Of a DNA stretch of 64,000 nucleotides, positions 18,939-26,577 are shown in pieces (position 1 is the stretch's first letter; each line of letters opens with the position of its first letter). The notes below the pieces were generated by a model. That model made no database searches and had not been told where the DNA came from. It saw only the letters and a list, made by a program, of their open reading frames with translations. The stretch spans positions 1-64,000 of the forward strand of contig JAFTWE010000039.1 in the NCBI GenBank assembly GCA_017465465.1, written 5' to 3'. The translations under genes were made by a program, and so were the position numbers. The stretch is from Clostridia bacterium (GTDB lineage Bacteria; Bacillota; Clostridia; Oscillospirales; Acutalibacteraceae).

Positions 18939-20207
18939 ATGGATAACAGACCTGTAATGATAGACTTACAAAATGTCAAGAAGAAATATGTCATCAGACA
19001 TAATTTTGAAAAGCCTGCCACTTTCTCGGGCAAGTTGAAGCTTCTGGCAAAAAAAATCGCTCACCCCACAAAAAAGTACGACACTGAAGACTTCTATGCT
19101 CTTAACGGTGTGTCTTTTCAAGTAAGAAAAGGCGAAAAGGTGGGAATTATCGGCAAAAACGGCGCCGGCAAATCTACTCTTTTAAAGATTCTTTCAAGAA
19201 TCACTGAACCCAGTGACGGAAGAATTGAAATGCTTGGTAAGCTCTCTGCCATGCTTGAGGTAGGTACGGGATTTAACGGTGAGCTGACCGGTAGAGAAAA
19301 TGTGTATCTTAACGGCGCAATCCTCGGTATGACAAAAGAGGAAATTGACGCAAAAATGGATGCGATTATTGAATTTTCCGAAGTAGGAAGATTTATTGAT
19401 ACACCCGTAAAAAGATATTCAAGCGGAATGTTTGTGCGCCTTGCTTTTGCAGTTGCATCAAATCTTGAGCCTGATATCCTTATTGTTGACGAAGTGCTTG
19501 CCGTTGGTGACACCAAGTTTCAGAGAAAATGTATTGATAAGATGATGAACATTGCCGACAGCGGTAAGACTATTCTTTATGTCAGCCACCAGATGCAGAC
19601 GATTCAGCAGCTTTGCGACAGAGTTATTGTTCTTAAAGAGGGCAAGGTTGTATATGACGGTGATGTTGAAAAGGGTATTGAGATTTACACCGAAACCGTT
19701 GATGTTGACAAAACAAACTTTGATTTGACCGACCATAAACCAAGAGGCTCACAGCTTGCAGTTATTGAAAACATTGAGATTCTTGATAAGGAAAATTGTG
19801 CTTGGTTTTACAATGAGCCTATCAGGTTTAAGGTGAGGATTAGGGCAAATGAAACCTGTGAAAAGGTTAAAATTTTGTTCTATGTGCGAGATTTGAATGT
19901 GTATAATGTTTTTAGCAAATCAGAGTCTGGGGAAATTGCTGTTTTAAAAAGAGACAAAACATATGAGTTTGAATGTTGTATAGGCAACTCTAATATTCTT
20001 GCCCCGGATAAGTATATTGCTGGCGTTGAAATTTGGAAGAATGATGAGAGCGGATTAATTCATGATATTGTTCCGGAAGCTTTTTCTTTTGAAATATTAG
20101 GGGAGGATGAAGAAAACAATACTGTGAAACCGTTAAATTGGGATACGTGTTATCATGGACATATTATGTTGCCCAATATAGAGACGAAGATCGTTTGTGA
20201 ACGATAA
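18939..20207 (+). CDS. ABC transporter ATPase with Wzt-type C-terminal domain
   Basis: 422 residues. The nucleotide-binding domain covers about 1-245 with Walker A GKNGAGKST (72-80), signature SSGMF (161-165) and Walker B LIVDE (181-185). The last about 175 residues form an Ig-like Wzt_C domain, which in O9a-type systems reads the non-reducing end of the finished glycan. It partners the upstream permease. The short TagH-type proteins lack this tail, so the exported polymer may be end-modified; that last step is inference. Confidence 0.93.
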   Translation: MDNRPVMIDLQNVKKKYVIRHNFEKPATFSGKLKLLAKKIAHPTKKYDTEDFYALNGVSFQVRKGEKVGIIGKNGAGKSTLLKILSRITEPSDGRIEMLGKLSAMLEVGTGFNGELTGRENVYLNGAILGMTKEEIDAKMDAIIEFSEVGRFIDTPVKRYSSGMFVRLAFAVASNLEPDILIVDEVLAVGDTKFQRKCIDKMMNIADSGKTILYVSHQMQTIQQLCDRVIVLKEGKVVYDGDVEKGIEIYTETVDVDKTNFDLTDHKPRGSQLAVIENIEILDKENCAWFYNEPIRFKVRIRANETCEKVKILFYVRDLNVYNVFSKSESGEIAVLKRDKTYEFECCIGNSNILAPDKYIAGVEIWKNDESGLIHDIVPEAFSFEILGEDEENNTVKPLNWDTCYHGHIMLPNIETKIVCER

Positions 20208-20220
20208 AGGAAGGGATACG

Positions 20221-21141
20221 GTGAAAAAATTTTTGCTGTTTTTTTGGAACGGATTTTTCACAATAAAAAACAAAATTAAAGATTTCTGCTACAGAATTTT
20301 TGACTTGTTTTTTGTTGCTTTTCATAACCCTCCTCAGGTTATGACCTGCGAAGAAACAATGGAGTACATACTGAAAAACGGATGCAGCGTAACCCGTTAC
20401 GGTGACGCTGAAATAAAGCTGGCATACGGAACCGATGTTTGTTATCAAATTTCAACACCTGAAATTCAAAAAAGATTGCAACAAGTTATTGGTTCCTGTT
20501 CAGATGATTTTCTGGTTTGCATACCGAATGTTTTTGATGAGAAAGGATTGTCAATTTTAAGCGATGGGCACACATCGTTTTGGAAAAAGCATTTGTCATA
20601 TTTCAGGAAGTATTGGTATCGGGATTTGAATTTTGACTGTGTTTACGGTGATGCTTTTATTTCAAGGCATTATATGAATCTTAAAGACAAAGAAACAGGG
20701 CTGGAGGAATATTTTTCCCTTGTTAAGAAGCTTTGGGAAGATAAAGACATTATAATCGTCGAGGGTGAAAAAAGCCGTCTTGGCATGGGTAATGATTTGT
20801 TTGATAATGCAAAAAATGTCAGAAGAATTTTGGGCCCGTCAGCTCAGTGTTTTTCAAAGTATGATGAGCTTTTAGAGGAAGTAAAAAGCCACGGAAAAGC
20901 CCCCTTGTATATTCTTGCTCTCGGTCCGTCGGCAACAATTATGGCATACGATTTATGTGTTGCAGGCTACAGAGCTATTGATATGGGTAATATTGATACG
21001 GAGTATGAGTGGTACAAAATGAAAGCAACTCATAAAATGCCTATCAAAGACAAAATGGTTTACGAAGCAGGCGCAGGCGCAGGCGTGGGCGATGTTGATG
21101 ACCCTGAGTACCTGAGCCAGATTATTGCAAAAATCTGCTGA
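20221..21141 (+). CDS. GT-D fold glycosyltransferase (DUF1792 family)
   Basis: 306 residues from GTG at 20221, preferred over GTG at 20197 because AAAGGAAGG lies 7 nt upstream and the earlier start would overlap the ATPase. The region TRYGDAEIKLAYG near 60-75 and the later VEGEKSRLGMGNDLFDNA and LALGPSATIMAYDL segments match the DUF1792 glycosyltransferases found in serine-rich adhesin and capsule loci. It probably adds a sugar to the polymer exported by the two preceding genes. Donor and acceptor are unknown. Confidence 0.8.
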   Translation: MKKFLLFFWNGFFTIKNKIKDFCYRIFDLFFVAFHNPPQVMTCEETMEYILKNGCSVTRYGDAEIKLAYGTDVCYQISTPEIQKRLQQVIGSCSDDFLVCIPNVFDEKGLSILSDGHTSFWKKHLSYFRKYWYRDLNFDCVYGDAFISRHYMNLKDKETGLEEYFSLVKKLWEDKDIIIVEGEKSRLGMGNDLFDNAKNVRRILGPSAQCFSKYDELLEEVKSHGKAPLYILALGPSATIMAYDLCVAGYRAIDMGNIDTEYEWYKMKATHKMPIKDKMVYEAGAGAGVGDVDDPEYLSQIIAKIC

Positions 21142-21156
21142 AGCGGAGGGTGAAGT

Positions 21157-22182
21157 ATGCCGAAGTTCAGTATAATCGTTCCGATTTATAATGTTGAAAA
21201 TTATATTGAAAAGTGCATAGATTCAATTTTAGCTCAAAGTTTTTCTGACTTTGAGCTTATTCTCGTTGATGACGGTTCACCTGACAGATGTCCGCAGATT
21301 TGTGATGAATATGCAAAAAAAGACGGAAGAGTTAAAGTTATACACAAGAATAATGAAGGTCCGTCAGCAGCACGAAACACGGGATTGTCTGAGGCTACCG
21401 GAGAGTATTGCTGGTTTGTTGACAGTGATGATTGTCTGAATCCTGAAGCGCTGAAAATATTAACACAGTATGCAAACGGCAAAAATGACATCATAGATTT
21501 TAATTTTGTTGGCTTCAGTGAAAAAAATCCTCCTGATTTTTCAAAAGAAGCCAAAGAAAGAAGTTTTTCAGGTAAGGTTGAACATAAGGAAATGTGCAGA
21601 ATTATTTCAAAGGCTTGCACAAAACGTATGTTGCCGTTTGCCTGGAGAAGGATTTACAGGTTATATTTCTTAAAAAAGAGTGGCATTAGATTTAAAAAAG
21701 GGCTGAATTTTGGCGAAGATTCAGTTTTTAATATGGAAGCATTTTTAAGGGCTGAATCGCTTTATTTTATAAATGAGTGTTTGTATGGGTATCGTGACCG
21801 AACAGACGGACTAAGCAGAAAGACAGAGAACATTTTTAATTACAATACTGTTACTTGGTGCGAAATGTATGATAGCTTCCGTGACGAGAGCTATGAGAAG
21901 TATTGCGAGTATCCTGATGAGGCTTATTATGAGGATGCGGGGCTGTTTACAATTAAAACGCTGTATGTTTACGCAATGCTCAACAGGCTTTATATGAGCA
22001 GTTCAAAAAGCAATTATTTCCTTTTCAAAAAAATTTCAAGTCTGCCGATGATTAAAAAGGCATTCAGCCGATTTGATGTGGATAAAATCAAAAGCAAAAG
22101 CCTTGAGTGGTATATGTTTAAGTTTGTAAAACACAGGCTCTATTTGCCGGCATTTGTGATATACAGGTTTTTTATATTTTAA
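21157..22182 (+). CDS. Family 2 glycosyltransferase
   Basis: 341 residues. N-terminal GT-A fold: SIIVPIYNVENYIEKCIDSIL at 5-25, donor-site DDGS at 38-41 and metal site DSDD at 89-92. The C-terminal half is basic and amphipathic, as in membrane-associated capsule transferases. It lies 15 bp after the GT-D gene and is the last gene of the export unit. A retained GT2 fold supports an inverting transferase; the sugar is not predictable. No terminator was seen in the following 139 bp. Confidence 0.92.
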   Translation: MPKFSIIVPIYNVENYIEKCIDSILAQSFSDFELILVDDGSPDRCPQICDEYAKKDGRVKVIHKNNEGPSAARNTGLSEATGEYCWFVDSDDCLNPEALKILTQYANGKNDIIDFNFVGFSEKNPPDFSKEAKERSFSGKVEHKEMCRIISKACTKRMLPFAWRRIYRLYFLKKSGIRFKKGLNFGEDSVFNMEAFLRAESLYFINECLYGYRDRTDGLSRKTENIFNYNTVTWCEMYDSFRDESYEKYCEYPDEAYYEDAGLFTIKTLYVYAMLNRLYMSSSKSNYFLFKKISSLPMIKKAFSRFDVDKIKSKSLEWYMFKFVKHRLYLPAFVIYRFFIF

Positions 22183-22272
22183 TTAAAACCTTGGTTATCA
22201 GGGGGGAATGTAGATTAGTGGTGCCAGACCGTTTTATATGTGTGGAATGTGTTTGAGGTGCGTAAAAAATCG

Positions 22273-22300
22273 TTGTACCGTACAGAATTGTCTGTAGTAT
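22273..22300 (+). promoter_or_regulatory. Putative promoter of the flavin reductase gene
   Basis: TTGTAC (22273-22278), 16-bp spacer, TAGTAT (22295-22300). Both the spacer and -10 are covered by inverted repeats. Confidence 0.45.
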
Positions 22301-22309
22301 ACAGACAAT
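22287..22309. promoter_or_regulatory. Perfect 10-3-10 palindrome, putative repressor operator
   Basis: Arm ATTGTCTGTA at 22287-22296, spacer GTA, arm TACAGACAAT at 22300-22309, all perfect. A second, overlapping inverted pair TACAGA / TCTGTA (22281-22286 and 22291-22296) sits upstream. The site covers the -10 region 12 bp before the start codon, as expected for a repressor. No regulator gene is adjacent. Confidence 0.65.
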
Positions 22310-22321
22310 AATGGTGATATT

Positions 22322-22870
22322 ATGAAAACGCTTATTATAAATGGTTCGCCACGCAAAGATGGAGATACCGTTGGTTTAATTGAGCTTTTGATTAAACAAT
22401 TAAACGGTGAATATGAAATTGTTGATGCATATTATTCTGATATTTCCGCCTGTCGCGATTGTCGGTATTGTTGGAATTATGACGGTTGCTCAATCAATGA
22501 TGAAATGTCAGAAATATATAATTATCTCGTTGATTGTGATAATGTTGTAATCGCTTCACCTATTTATTTCTCACAGCCGACGGGTAAGTTGCTTGATGTT
22601 TGCAGCAGATTTCAGACTTATTTTGCGGCAAAGAAATTCCGCAATCAAAAGGCTTCGCTTAAACCGAAAAGGGGTGCAGTAATTCTTGTTGGCGGAGGGG
22701 ACGGTAATCCTCAGGATGCATACAGGACCGCGTGCTCTTTGCTTCATCATATCAATGCGACGGAAATTTATCCTCCTGTCGGAAGCTTTAATACAAATAA
22801 ATTACCTGCAACGAAGGATGAAAAAGCGATAAAAGACATTGAAAATGTTGCAATATTTTTGAATAGCTGA
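22322..22870 (+). CDS. NAD(P)H-dependent FMN reductase family flavodoxin-like protein
   Basis: 182 residues. The N-terminus TLIINGSPRKDGDT is the phosphate-binding loop of the flavodoxin-like fold, and CRDCRYCWNYDGCSINDEM is the cysteine-rich segment typical of the multimeric flavodoxin/iron-sulfur flavoprotein group. ASPIYFSQPTGKL matches the second flavin loop. Likely a cytosolic FMN-dependent oxidoreductase used in redox balance or quinone/nitro reduction; the substrate is unknown. It is a single gene with its own promoter, palindrome and terminator, implying inducible control. Confidence 0.85.
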   Translation: MKTLIINGSPRKDGDTVGLIELLIKQLNGEYEIVDAYYSDISACRDCRYCWNYDGCSINDEMSEIYNYLVDCDNVVIASPIYFSQPTGKLLDVCSRFQTYFAAKKFRNQKASLKPKRGAVILVGGGDGNPQDAYRTACSLLHHINATEIYPPVGSFNTNKLPATKDEKAIKDIENVAIFLNS

Positions 22871-22883
22871 AAGGCAAAAATTA

Positions 22884-22913
22884 AGGATAGCTCGGGCTGA
22901 GCTATCCTTTTTA
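22884..22913. terminator. Bidirectional terminator between convergent genes
   Basis: AGGATAGCTC at 22884-22893 pairs perfectly with 22899-22908. T runs follow on both strands, so it serves the flavin reductase gene and the minus-strand zinc-ribbon gene. Confidence 0.85.
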
Positions 22914-22914
22914 T

Positions 22915-23394
22915 CTATTCCCTTTTTTCCAGCGGTTCGCAGTAATAGAGCTTGTCGTTTGCGCGGGGTCTGACCGCTTCAATTCTGTTTTCCATTGCCT
23001 TTTTCTTTTTGCCTTTAAGGATTGCCAGTGTTTCCTTTTCGGCAATGGCAATTTTTTTATCTCTGTCAAAGCAGTCGGGGTGACATTCACCGCATGTCAT
23101 ACAAATATAAATTCCGCATACGGGGCAACGGGGGCTGTCCTGAGATGAAACCGTTGCATTGCAGTTGTGGCAACGGCTGCTGTACGGTGAATAAACAGGG
23201 TAATGATAGTTTAAATAAATATTGCAGACAGTTTCTTCTCTTTCGGTGAAATTGCCGTATTTAAGGCTTAACAAAAAGTCGCTTAAAGAGTCTTTGATTT
23301 TAAAAATCATTTCAAAAACCTTGCGGTGAAAAACAACCGCCAGAATCAATAAAATAGCACAAGCGGCTAAAAGCAAAACTTGAAAAATTTTCAT
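22915..23394 (-). CDS. Membrane-anchored zinc-ribbon protein, function unknown
   Basis: 159 residues. One N-terminal membrane helix (about 5-23) is followed by an amphipathic linker and a cysteine cluster: C75-x2-C78, C90-x2-C93, C98-x2-C101, C104 and C108. This fits two treble-clef or rubredoxin-like zinc sites. The C-terminus is basic (GKKKKAMENR). I do not recognise a named family. It starts 17 bp after the preceding lipoprotein gene ends and probably shares its transcript. It ends at a shared terminator. Confidence 0.7.
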   Translation of the reverse strand: MKIFQVLLLAACAILLILAVVFHRKVFEMIFKIKDSLSDFLLSLKYGNFTEREETVCNIYLNYHYPVYSPYSSRCHNCNATVSSQDSPRCPVCGIYICMTCGECHPDCFDRDKKIAIAEKETLAILKGKKKKAMENRIEAVRPRANDKLYYCEPLEKRE

Positions 23395-23411
23395 TTTATC
23401 CTCCTGTTTTA

Positions 23412-24332
23412 TTAAACGCCTGCTGACGACATCACATTTTTTATAACCGATGAATCAGGTTCAATCTTATAAGTCTCGGCAAGGGCAGAGATTTCACTGA
23501 GCACCTGCTCTTTTTTCATTTTAATAATGCACTTTGATTTGTAAATATCAAAAAATTGCTGTGAATCGGCTTTTTGCACAAGATAAATTCCTCTTGAAAA
23601 ACGCATAACCTGAGTGTCGGAGGTTTTGATTCCGGCAAGATTTTTAAAAAAGCCGTCAGGGTAAGAGGTATCAAAGGCTGAGATTATATGCTCGGTGTCT
23701 TCAAATTCCGCCAAATCGGGGTATTGCTCAATAGCTGAAGAAAATTCACCGCCTGCGCGGATAACGCTTGCCATTGAGGTGAATTTGTCTGTTATATCTT
23801 TAACTTCGCTTTCCTGCATTGTTCTGTTAAAGGCTGTGTATGCTATCTTTGCGGCGGCATAATTCTGATTAAAAAACGCTTTGACCTCTTCTTCGTTAAC
23901 CTCGCGCTCACCGCCCTTTGAATAAAGCTTTTCTGTAAGAGCATCTGTAAGAGCTTCATATTCAAGCATCAGGCAAAGGTCCTGCTTGCTGACGGAGTAT
24001 TTATTATAAAAATCGGAATATAACTGCCAGCTGGTCTTAACCTTTGAAGAAACAACAACCTTTTCCTCCGGAGAGAGGGTAACAGAATGCTTCTTTAAAA
24101 GGGATAATCCTGCAACATATTCCGCGCAAAGTCTGCTTGCAATTTCTTGCTTGTTTTCTTCTTCTCTGTATTCATCGGAATTTACCGCAACGGACAAAAA
24201 GTAGCCGAAAACACCCTTGCTCACAGGGGCAGAATTTACCGTAAGTGCAGTATGGCTTGGTGAGCAGGCGCAAAAAGACAAAAAGCAAATGCACAAAGCA
24301 AGAATAATGCTTGTGAATTTAACCGTTTTCAT
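23412..24332 (-). CDS. Foldase-like lipoprotein (SurA N-like, no clear parvulin domain)
   Basis: 306 residues with a lipoprotein signal ending FCAC, lipidated Cys at 23. After it, LTVNSAPVSKGVFGYFLSVAVNSDEYR and the helical region with EEVKAFFNQNYAAAKIAY resemble the helical SurA_N/PrsA chaperone fold. The position where a parvulin domain would lie (about 170-260) lacks the VRHIL and GG-L motifs, though RGIYLVQKAD echoes the last parvulin strand. So it may be a chaperone without isomerase activity. It leads the two-gene unit with the zinc-ribbon protein. Compare the full parvulin foldase at 12.5-14.3 kb. Confidence 0.65.
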   Translation of the reverse strand: MKTVKFTSIILALCICFLSFCACSPSHTALTVNSAPVSKGVFGYFLSVAVNSDEYREEENKQEIASRLCAEYVAGLSLLKKHSVTLSPEEKVVVSSKVKTSWQLYSDFYNKYSVSKQDLCLMLEYEALTDALTEKLYSKGGEREVNEEEVKAFFNQNYAAAKIAYTAFNRTMQESEVKDITDKFTSMASVIRAGGEFSSAIEQYPDLAEFEDTEHIISAFDTSYPDGFFKNLAGIKTSDTQVMRFSRGIYLVQKADSQQFFDIYKSKCIIKMKKEQVLSEISALAETYKIEPDSSVIKNVMSSAGV

Positions 24333-24357
24333 CCTGTCACCTCCGATAATTTATATG

Positions 24358-24386
24358 ATTATATCACACCTCAAAGGGGTTTTCAA
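24358..24386 (-). promoter_or_regulatory. Promoter of the foldase-like lipoprotein gene
   Basis: Minus-strand TTGAAA (24381-24386), 17-bp spacer, TATAAT (24358-24363). The promoter lies over the last codons of the upstream ogg gene. Confidence 0.7.
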
Positions 24387-25191
24387 CATTTCGCCGCCAA
24401 TGGAAAAGATATTGCTGAGCTATGCCCTCAACACCCTGAGTTTCTTCAGGCAAGCCCTCGGGATAAAGCTCCTGCATAATGCGCCTTACCCACACATCAA
24501 CGGGAAAAGCCTCAACCCTGCCGAAGCCGTAAAGCAAAGCACATTCAGCCACCTTGGGGCCTACTCCGCTGATTTTCTGAAGCTCAGCACGAGCCTCGTC
24601 CATTGAAGCGGTTTGAATTTTTTCGATGCTGATTTCGCCCGAAGCCACCTTTTTTGCCGCATCAATAATATATTTTGCCCTGAAGCCGGCTCTAAGCTCA
24701 GCTAAATCCTCCACCGTTTTTGTTGATATAATTTCAGCCGACGGAAAAGTAAAATCGCCGTCACCTAAATCTTCACCCAAAAGAGCGCAAAGGCGTGAAA
24801 TTATGCCTTTTATTCGGGGGATGTTGTTGTTTTGTGAAATAATAAATGAGCAAAGCGTTTCCCACGGGTCCTGCTTAAGTATGCGGATACCCGGGTAGGC
24901 GGTGATTGCTTTTTTGAGCCATTTATCCTTTGAAAGGGTTTCGCAAACAGCACGGTAATCTCTGTCAAGGTCAAAATATTCCCTCCAGAAAGCCTCGTCA
25001 TCATCGCCGTAAATGAGCAGACTGTCGCCCTGAATTTCAGCAAAAACACTCTTATTTTTTACAACGGCGTGCCACCTTCCGTCGGGGGCTTCGCTCCAGC
25101 GGAAGCTCTGACCGCAATCAAGGGTGAGAGAGAGGCTGAGAGGGTGAATTTTAGTCAATGTTATGACAGCTTTTTCCATTTGATTTTTCAT
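24364..25191 (-). CDS. ogg: 8-oxoguanine DNA glycosylase/AP lyase (OGG1-type HhH-GPD)
   Basis: 275 residues from the ATG at 25191, where GGAGT lies 5 nt upstream; the longer frame has no ribosome site. N-terminal OGG_N motif LDCGQSFRW (24-32), then WETLCSFIISQNNNI (110-124) and the helix-hairpin-helix ISGVGPKVAECALL (208-220). Lys213 and Asp232 in FPVDVW occupy the positions of the catalytic lysine and aspartate of human OGG1. It removes 8-oxoguanine from DNA. It faces away from a second repair gene, nth, about 0.6 kb off. Confidence 0.93.
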   Translation of the reverse strand: MKNQMEKAVITLTKIHPLSLSLTLDCGQSFRWSEAPDGRWHAVVKNKSVFAEIQGDSLLIYGDDDEAFWREYFDLDRDYRAVCETLSKDKWLKKAITAYPGIRILKQDPWETLCSFIISQNNNIPRIKGIISRLCALLGEDLGDGDFTFPSAEIISTKTVEDLAELRAGFRAKYIIDAAKKVASGEISIEKIQTASMDEARAELQKISGVGPKVAECALLYGFGRVEAFPVDVWVRRIMQELYPEGLPEETQGVEGIAQQYLFHWRRNVENPFEV

Positions 25192-25248
25192 TTTGACTCC
25201 TGCCTTTAAAAATCTTGTCAAGAGCTTCGGAATTAAAATTATTGACAA

Positions 25249-25553
25249 AGATTTATGAGTTTTTTGGTAGTTTTTAATACTTTTTTGTCGGTTAATTTTT
25301 TAACAATTTGTTCACAAAAAAATATGCACAAACGAGTTTTGCACAAGAAAAACAAGCAAAATCAAGGGTTTTTTGAAAAGTTATACACATTTTGCACAGA
25401 GTTTTGCACAGCCCTACGGACTTTTTGACTTTTTTACAGGTCTTTTTAAACAAAATTATTTTTGGCGTTTTTGTCGGTAAAAAAGGCATTTTGTCGCAAT
25501 CTGCTTTGCATAAAAAAACATCAATCAGACAACAATAAATCTGACAAAAATAT
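25249..25553. other. AT-rich intergenic region with homopolymer tracts
   Basis: About 300 bp without a gene between ogg and a small membrane protein. It is rich in A and T runs, contains three TTTTGTCG words (25283, 25467 and 25490 regions) and the DnaA-box-like cluster described separately. A minus-strand frame here looks like chance. Confidence 0.7.
25308..25410 (+). promoter_or_regulatory. Cluster of six DnaA-box-like nonamers
   Basis: Against TTATNCACA, one perfect site (TTATACACA, 25381-25389) and five single-mismatch sites: TTGTTCACA 25308, ATATGCACA 25322, and TTTTGCACA at 25337, 25390 and 25402. All six are on the same strand within 103 bp. DnaA binding is inferred from sequence only. 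Confidence 0.5.
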
Positions 25554-25571
25554 GTGAAATCAGGTGATAAA

Positions 25572-25838
25572 ATGCTTCAGGGAGTAAATCATCAGGTTGT
25601 GGAGGTAACCCGACCTGAATGTGAATATTTTGAAAGGGTAATATTCTTTGTGAAGCCCGAATATTCTTCCGTCAGCGAGGGTACGCTCAGAGAACGGGCA
25701 GGCAAAATCGCAGGGGAGGCAGGTGCGCCGCCGCCCACCAAAACAAGAATCAACCGCCTTGCCTCAATAGGCAGACTTCTTCTGGCCGCCGCCGTAGGGG
25801 CAGGGGTTACTGCTCTTGCGGGCTATTTGCTTTTTTAA
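25572..25838 (+). CDS. Small tail-anchored membrane protein, unknown function
   Basis: 88 residues from the ATG at 25572, with AGGTGAT upstream; an earlier GTG at 25554 lacks a site. A polar N-terminal part (VVEVTRPECEYFERVIFFVKPEY) is followed by a basic segment and a single C-terminal membrane helix (about 66-88). Charged residues before the helix suggest a cytosolic head. I recall no named family. Its 3' end overlaps the 3' end of convergent nth by 32 bp. Confidence 0.65.
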   Translation: MLQGVNHQVVEVTRPECEYFERVIFFVKPEYSSVSEGTLRERAGKIAGEAGAPPPTKTRINRLASIGRLLLAAAVGAGVTALAGYLLF

Positions 25839-26454
25839 AGTCGCAGATTTCAGCCATACAGCATTTATGACATTGGGGACGCCTTGCTATGCACACTGCT
25901 CTTCCGTGGAGAACACAGCGATGACAAAAATCGTTGCTCTCCTCGGGGGGCAGTATTTCTTTTAAGCGCATTTCAACCTTAAGGGGGTCTTTTGTTGCAA
26001 CAAAGCCAAGAAGATTTGATATTCTGATTAAATGAGTGTCAGCCACAACGGCGGGCTTGCCGTAAACATCGCCGCAGATAAGGTTGGCGGTTTTTCGGCC
26101 TACTCCGGGGAGTGAAGTCAAATCATCAATGTTATCGGGCACTTTGGAATCAAAACGCTCAATAATCATCTTTGCCATACCGATAATGTCCTTTGCCTTT
26201 GTATGATAAAATCCGCAGGGGCGCACTATTGCTTCCACATCCTCGAGCTTTGCGTTGGCATAGTCCTCGAGTGTTTTATATTTACTGAAAAGCCCGGGGG
26301 TAACGATGTTTACCCTTGCATCTGTGCATTGAGCCGAGAGCCTTGTTGCCACAAGAAGCTCAAATTCGTTTGAAGCTTCAAGTGAGCAGACAGCATCGGG
26401 ATATTCATTTTTTAAAGCGTTTACCGCAAATAATGCTTTTTCTTTTATATCCAT
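25807..26454 (-). CDS. nth: Endonuclease III, DNA glycosylase/AP lyase
   Basis: 215 residues, standard size. The helix-hairpin-helix LPGVGRKTANLI holds catalytic Lys121, and VADTHLIR holds Asp139. The C-terminal 4Fe-4S site C188-x6-C195-x2-C198-x5-C204 is complete. It removes oxidised pyrimidines from DNA and cuts the abasic strand. GGTGA precedes the ATG. It overlaps the convergent small membrane protein gene by 32 bp, leaving no room for a separate terminator. Confidence 0.97.
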   Translation of the reverse strand: MDIKEKALFAVNALKNEYPDAVCSLEASNEFELLVATRLSAQCTDARVNIVTPGLFSKYKTLEDYANAKLEDVEAIVRPCGFYHTKAKDIIGMAKMIIERFDSKVPDNIDDLTSLPGVGRKTANLICGDVYGKPAVVADTHLIRISNLLGFVATKDPLKVEMRLKEILPPEESNDFCHRCVLHGRAVCIARRPQCHKCCMAEICDFKKANSPQEQ

Positions 26455-26516
26455 AAAATCACCATAACCATTGTATCATATTTTCCCTTGAAATGTTTAA
26501 GTTTTTGTTAAATGGA

Positions 26517-26545
26517 TTGAAAAAAAATAATATTTATGATATTAT
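26517..26545 (+). promoter_or_regulatory. Promoter of the propeller lipoprotein gene
   Basis: TTGAAA (26517-26522), 17-bp spacer, TATTAT (26540-26545). It overlaps an in-frame ATG at 26536, supporting the later start at 26578. Confidence 0.65.
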
Positions 26546-26577
26546 CATTCTATAAAAGGGAAAGGATTGTGATTTTT

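Noticed and set aside
25292-25489. A 65-codon minus-strand frame in the ogg upstream region
   Set aside because: AT-rich, rich in Phe/Lys/Cys from homopolymer runs; no ribosome site and no domain.
25249-25553. Chromosomal origin oriC
   Set aside because: None of the genes that usually flank oriC (dnaA, dnaN, rpmH, yidC) are present; only a DnaA-box-like cluster is supported.
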